A DNA stretch of 64,000 bases from Treponema sp. (GTDB lineage Bacteria > Spirochaetota > Spirochaetia > Treponematales > Treponemataceae), in NCBI GenBank assembly GCA_017449285.1, contig JAFSJX010000010.1:248001-312000 (forward strand), given 5' to 3'. Position numbers and translations under genes: made by a program. Below are positions 62,233 through 64,000 of this stretch, piece after piece. Positions within the stretch are counted from its first letter, which is position 1. Every line of letters starts with the position of its first letter. Under the pieces are notes generated by a model. The model ran no database searches and was not told the origin of the DNA. It saw only the letters and a list, made by a program, of their open reading frames with translations.

Positions 62233-62554
62233 TGTTTTTTTTTCTCTCCTTGCTGATTTTGTTTATCAGCGTTTGGAAACTGTTCAGACGCTCTGTGTAG
62301 TCGGTGGTATTCAGCACTTCTTCAGGAACGAAATCGCCTTTCAAGTATCTTGATGCCAATTCCAAAGCGTATTCTATTTCGCTCAGGTCTGATTTGCTCA
62401 GAGATTCAGATGTCTCAGCATCATCGCTTTTTACTGGGTATTTCCAAGCGTCATCACAAAGAATCCTGCAAAGAAGCACCATGATTTCTCCGTAGCATAA
62501 TCCTTTGCACTCTACGGAGTCTTTTCCGTCTTGGCTTATGAATTTTAGTGTCAT
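62225..62554 (-). CDS. Hypothetical phage protein, 109 residues
   Basis: A soluble acidic protein (LKFISQDGKDSVECKGLCYG, then SDLSEIEYALELASRYLKGD). No motif recognised. It is coupled to its zinc-ribbon neighbour by overlap. Confidence 0.6.
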   Translation of the reverse strand: MTLKFISQDGKDSVECKGLCYGEIMVLLCRILCDDAWKYPVKSDDAETSESLSKSDLSEIEYALELASRYLKGDFVPEEVLNTTDYTERLNSFQTLINKISKERKKNNA

Positions 62555-62573
62555 TCTCTTTTCTTCCTTGTCC

Positions 62574-62915
62574 TTATGCGGACTGTTTTTCGTTTAATTT
62601 TTTGTGGGGAAGGCTCTTGATGTATTCCTGCAAGGCTTCTTCCATGTCTTCGGCGGGGTCAATCAGGTATTCGGCGAATGACCACCACGGAATGCGCACA
62701 ATGGTGTCGCGGATTACGATGCAGTCCATGCGGTAGAAATTCAGAAGGGTCTGTATCTTGTCGTAGGATATGTGCATCAGCCCAGCGGCTTCCCTCACGC
62801 TGTACATGTACTGGATGCCCAGTTTGGCGTTGCGGATTATGCGGCCGATGAGTGCTTTCTTTTCCGCTTCGGTGAGCGGCTGGCGGTATTCCGCAACGTC
62901 AAAGAGTTCGTTCAC
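62574..62915 (-). CDS. Phage DNA-binding-like protein, 113 residues
   Basis: The middle (YMYSVREAAGLMHISYDKIQ, then FYRMDCIVIRDTIVRIPWWS) resembles an excisionase/MerR-like winged helix that reads a DNA-binding helix then a conserved Ile-Pro-Trp. The start is GTG 62915 overlapping the gemA stop (GTGA). Confidence 0.6.
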   Translation of the reverse strand: MNELFDVAEYRQPLTEAEKKALIGRIIRNAKLGIQYMYSVREAAGLMHISYDKIQTLLNFYRMDCIVIRDTIVRIPWWSFAEYLIDPAEDMEEALQEYIKSLPHKKLNEKQSA

Positions 62916-63322
62916 GCTCTGCCCCTTCGCTCCACGGCGGACAGGAAGCCCATGACCTGACGCAGTTCCTTCTGTGTCAGCACGGAGAGGCTTGCGGGGC
63001 GGATCTTCGTCTGAATGAACAGGTCAAGGCGGGCTTGCCAGTCCGCGCCGAGTATCTTTTTCGCACGGGTGCGGACGGCATCGCACTGTGTCGGCTGCTC
63101 GTAGCGCGGAGCGTACAGGAACGGCGTTTGCCCCTGCTTCTCCAGCACGATGTTCAGGTCTGTAAAAATTGCTTTGAGCTTCGACATCGTGCAGTCGGTG
63201 CAACTGTCCTCGCCGGTCGCACCGTAGACGATGGCGCGGTAGACCTCATCGTCAAGGCGGGCAGCGTTTTTCTGCGCGTGGATAATTGCTATTAAGCGGC
63301 TTCTGTTTGACTTTTTTTGCAT
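62912..63322 (-). CDS. gemA: GemA-like regulatory protein (Mu Gp16, DUF1018)
   Basis: A 136-residue protein with the family start RSRLIAIIHAQKNAARLDDE, YRAIVYGATGEDSCTDCTMS and a central TPFLYAPRYEQPTQ. Mu GemA modulates host gene expression and DNA topology. AGGAGG lies before the ATG. It follows the MuB-like gene by 15 bases. Confidence 0.82.
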   Translation of the reverse strand: MQKKSNRSRLIAIIHAQKNAARLDDEVYRAIVYGATGEDSCTDCTMSKLKAIFTDLNIVLEKQGQTPFLYAPRYEQPTQCDAVRTRAKKILGADWQARLDLFIQTKIRPASLSVLTQKELRQVMGFLSAVERRGRA

Positions 63323-63337
63323 TCTTCAGCCTCCTTT

Positions 63338-64000
63338 TTATGCCGCGCAGAGTTTTTCGAGCATTTTTGGGGTGACGGTGCTGACGGAAGATGCCTTGGA
63401 CATCTTGCTGATGGCGATTGAGTCATTGACGATGGAGCGGAAGCCTCCGGCGGCATGGCGGGCAAGTGTTTCCGCCGCTGTGCGCTCGATGTCGATTCCG
63501 GCGGCTTCGTGCCAGTAGGCTGCAACGTCCACGCTTCCTGCCGGCTCGAACAGGACGATGGGCTTCCTGATGCGGCTTCTGAGGCGCGGAACGCGGTCTG
63601 TCTTGACTTTCAGTCCTTCCTCGCCGACGAGCAGGAGCGGAAGATTGCACCGCTCGTTTATGCCGCGCAGCATCTCAAGGTGTTCGACAGGGAGTTTGTC
63701 TGCCTCGTCTATGATGATAAGGCTGCGGGTGTACTTGCATGATTCCTCCAGCGTGGTGATGCAGTGCCCGAAACTGTAGGGGCGCACGTGTGCCACCGCG
63801 TCGCAGATGTCGCGGAGCAGCTGGACTTTCGTTGAGCCGTCCACGAAAAGGACGTATGCGGCGCGGGGGTTCTCCTGCACGTACCATTTGCTCGTGTGCG
63901 TCTTTCCGCGCTCGGCGACACCGATTGCCATGCCGATTGAGGATGAGAGCGTGCCGCCCTGGTCCGCCAAGTCGTCCGCGAGTGCCTTGAAATTCGACAC
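63338..64000 (-). CDS. MuB-like AAA ATPase, transposition target protein (partial or complete at edge)
   Basis: At least 220 residues. Walker A is IGVAERGKTHTSKW, Walker B is SLIIIDEADKL, and sensor-type residues follow in LPLLLVGEEGLK. The C-terminal RHAAGGFRSIVNDSIAISKM fits MuB. The protein binds target DNA and activates the MuA transposase. A GTG sits exactly at the window edge, so the true start may lie outside. Confidence 0.85.
   Translation of the reverse strand: MSNFKALADDLADQGGTLSSSIGMAIGVAERGKTHTSKWYVQENPRAAYVLFVDGSTKVQLLRDICDAVAHVRPYSFGHCITTLEESCKYTRSLIIIDEADKLPVEHLEMLRGINERCNLPLLLVGEEGLKVKTDRVPRLRSRIRKPIVLFEPAGSVDVAAYWHEAAGIDIERTAAETLARHAAGGFRSIVNDSIAISKMSKASSVSTVTPKMLEKLCAA

Larger units (their letters stand above)
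61425..64000 (-). mobile_element. Mu-like prophage early region (partial)
   Basis: Six or seven small, overlapping minus-strand genes follow a MuB-like ATPase and a GemA-like protein, the order of Mu early operons. The right end is outside the window (MuA is expected there). No late genes (mor, lysis, portal, capsid) follow on the left; an ordinary nuclease gene lies there instead. Confidence 0.8.

Overview
The window looks like chromosomal DNA of a Treponema-type spirochete. The reasons are a V-type instead of an F-type ATPase operon, many lipoproteins with loose lipoboxes, a compact type II secretion operon, a paired rpoN/hpf locus and an EF-P with arginine at position 32. Species is not assigned. 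Base composition is mixed, and the stretches at about 9.3-16.5 kb and 60.2-62.6 kb look visibly more AT-rich than the rest.

Layout: (1) 0-9 kb, mostly minus strand: a chromate-transporter pair behind malQ, then thrH (plus), a Deg/Htr protease, map, a J-domain protein, a universal stress protein and V-ATPase subunits D and B. (2) 9-16.7 kb, all plus strand: an AT-rich accessory island lying between V-ATPase genes atpB and atpA, which are normally adjacent. It holds a hypothetical protein, a CoiA-like nuclease, a secreted protein, an Upf1-like helicase, a HigB remnant plus HigA, and a UvrD-like helicase without its Walker A region. At least three of these genes appear damaged by deletions. (3) 16.7-26.3 kb, minus: the rest of the V-ATPase operon (A, E, F, K, I, C, G-like) behind secG, then tpiA and pgk. 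(4) 26.3-41.9 kb, minus: one long, tightly packed unit with gspD-E-F-G, two pseudopilin-like genes, a one-TM assembly protein, two small lipoproteins, a clostripain-family lipoprotein, a 1936-residue RHS-repeat protein ending in a C39-like Cys/His domain, and a final lipoprotein. (5) 41.9-57.2 kb: housekeeping and conserved genes (corA, SUMF1-domain protein, phosphoesterase, hisC, ssb, U32 peptidase, efp, hpf, rpoN, DUF1015). (6) 57.2-61.4 kb: a DUF4143 ATPase behind a 40-bp periodic repeat array, an OFA-family transporter bracketed by 57-bp repeats, and a 5'-shortened PD-(D/E)xK nuclease. (7) 61.4-64 kb: the early region of a Mu-like prophage (MuB, GemA, small genes) running off the right edge.

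Themes: intergenic spaces carry several families of GC-rich interspersed repeats. A group of promoters (hisC, rpoN, U32 peptidase, the 645-residue protein, and nearly malQ) place the -10 box six to nine bases before the ATG with no ribosome binding site, which points to leaderless mRNAs. The most system-like unit is the secretion/RHS/clostripain operon. No tRNA, rRNA or CRISPR array was recognised.
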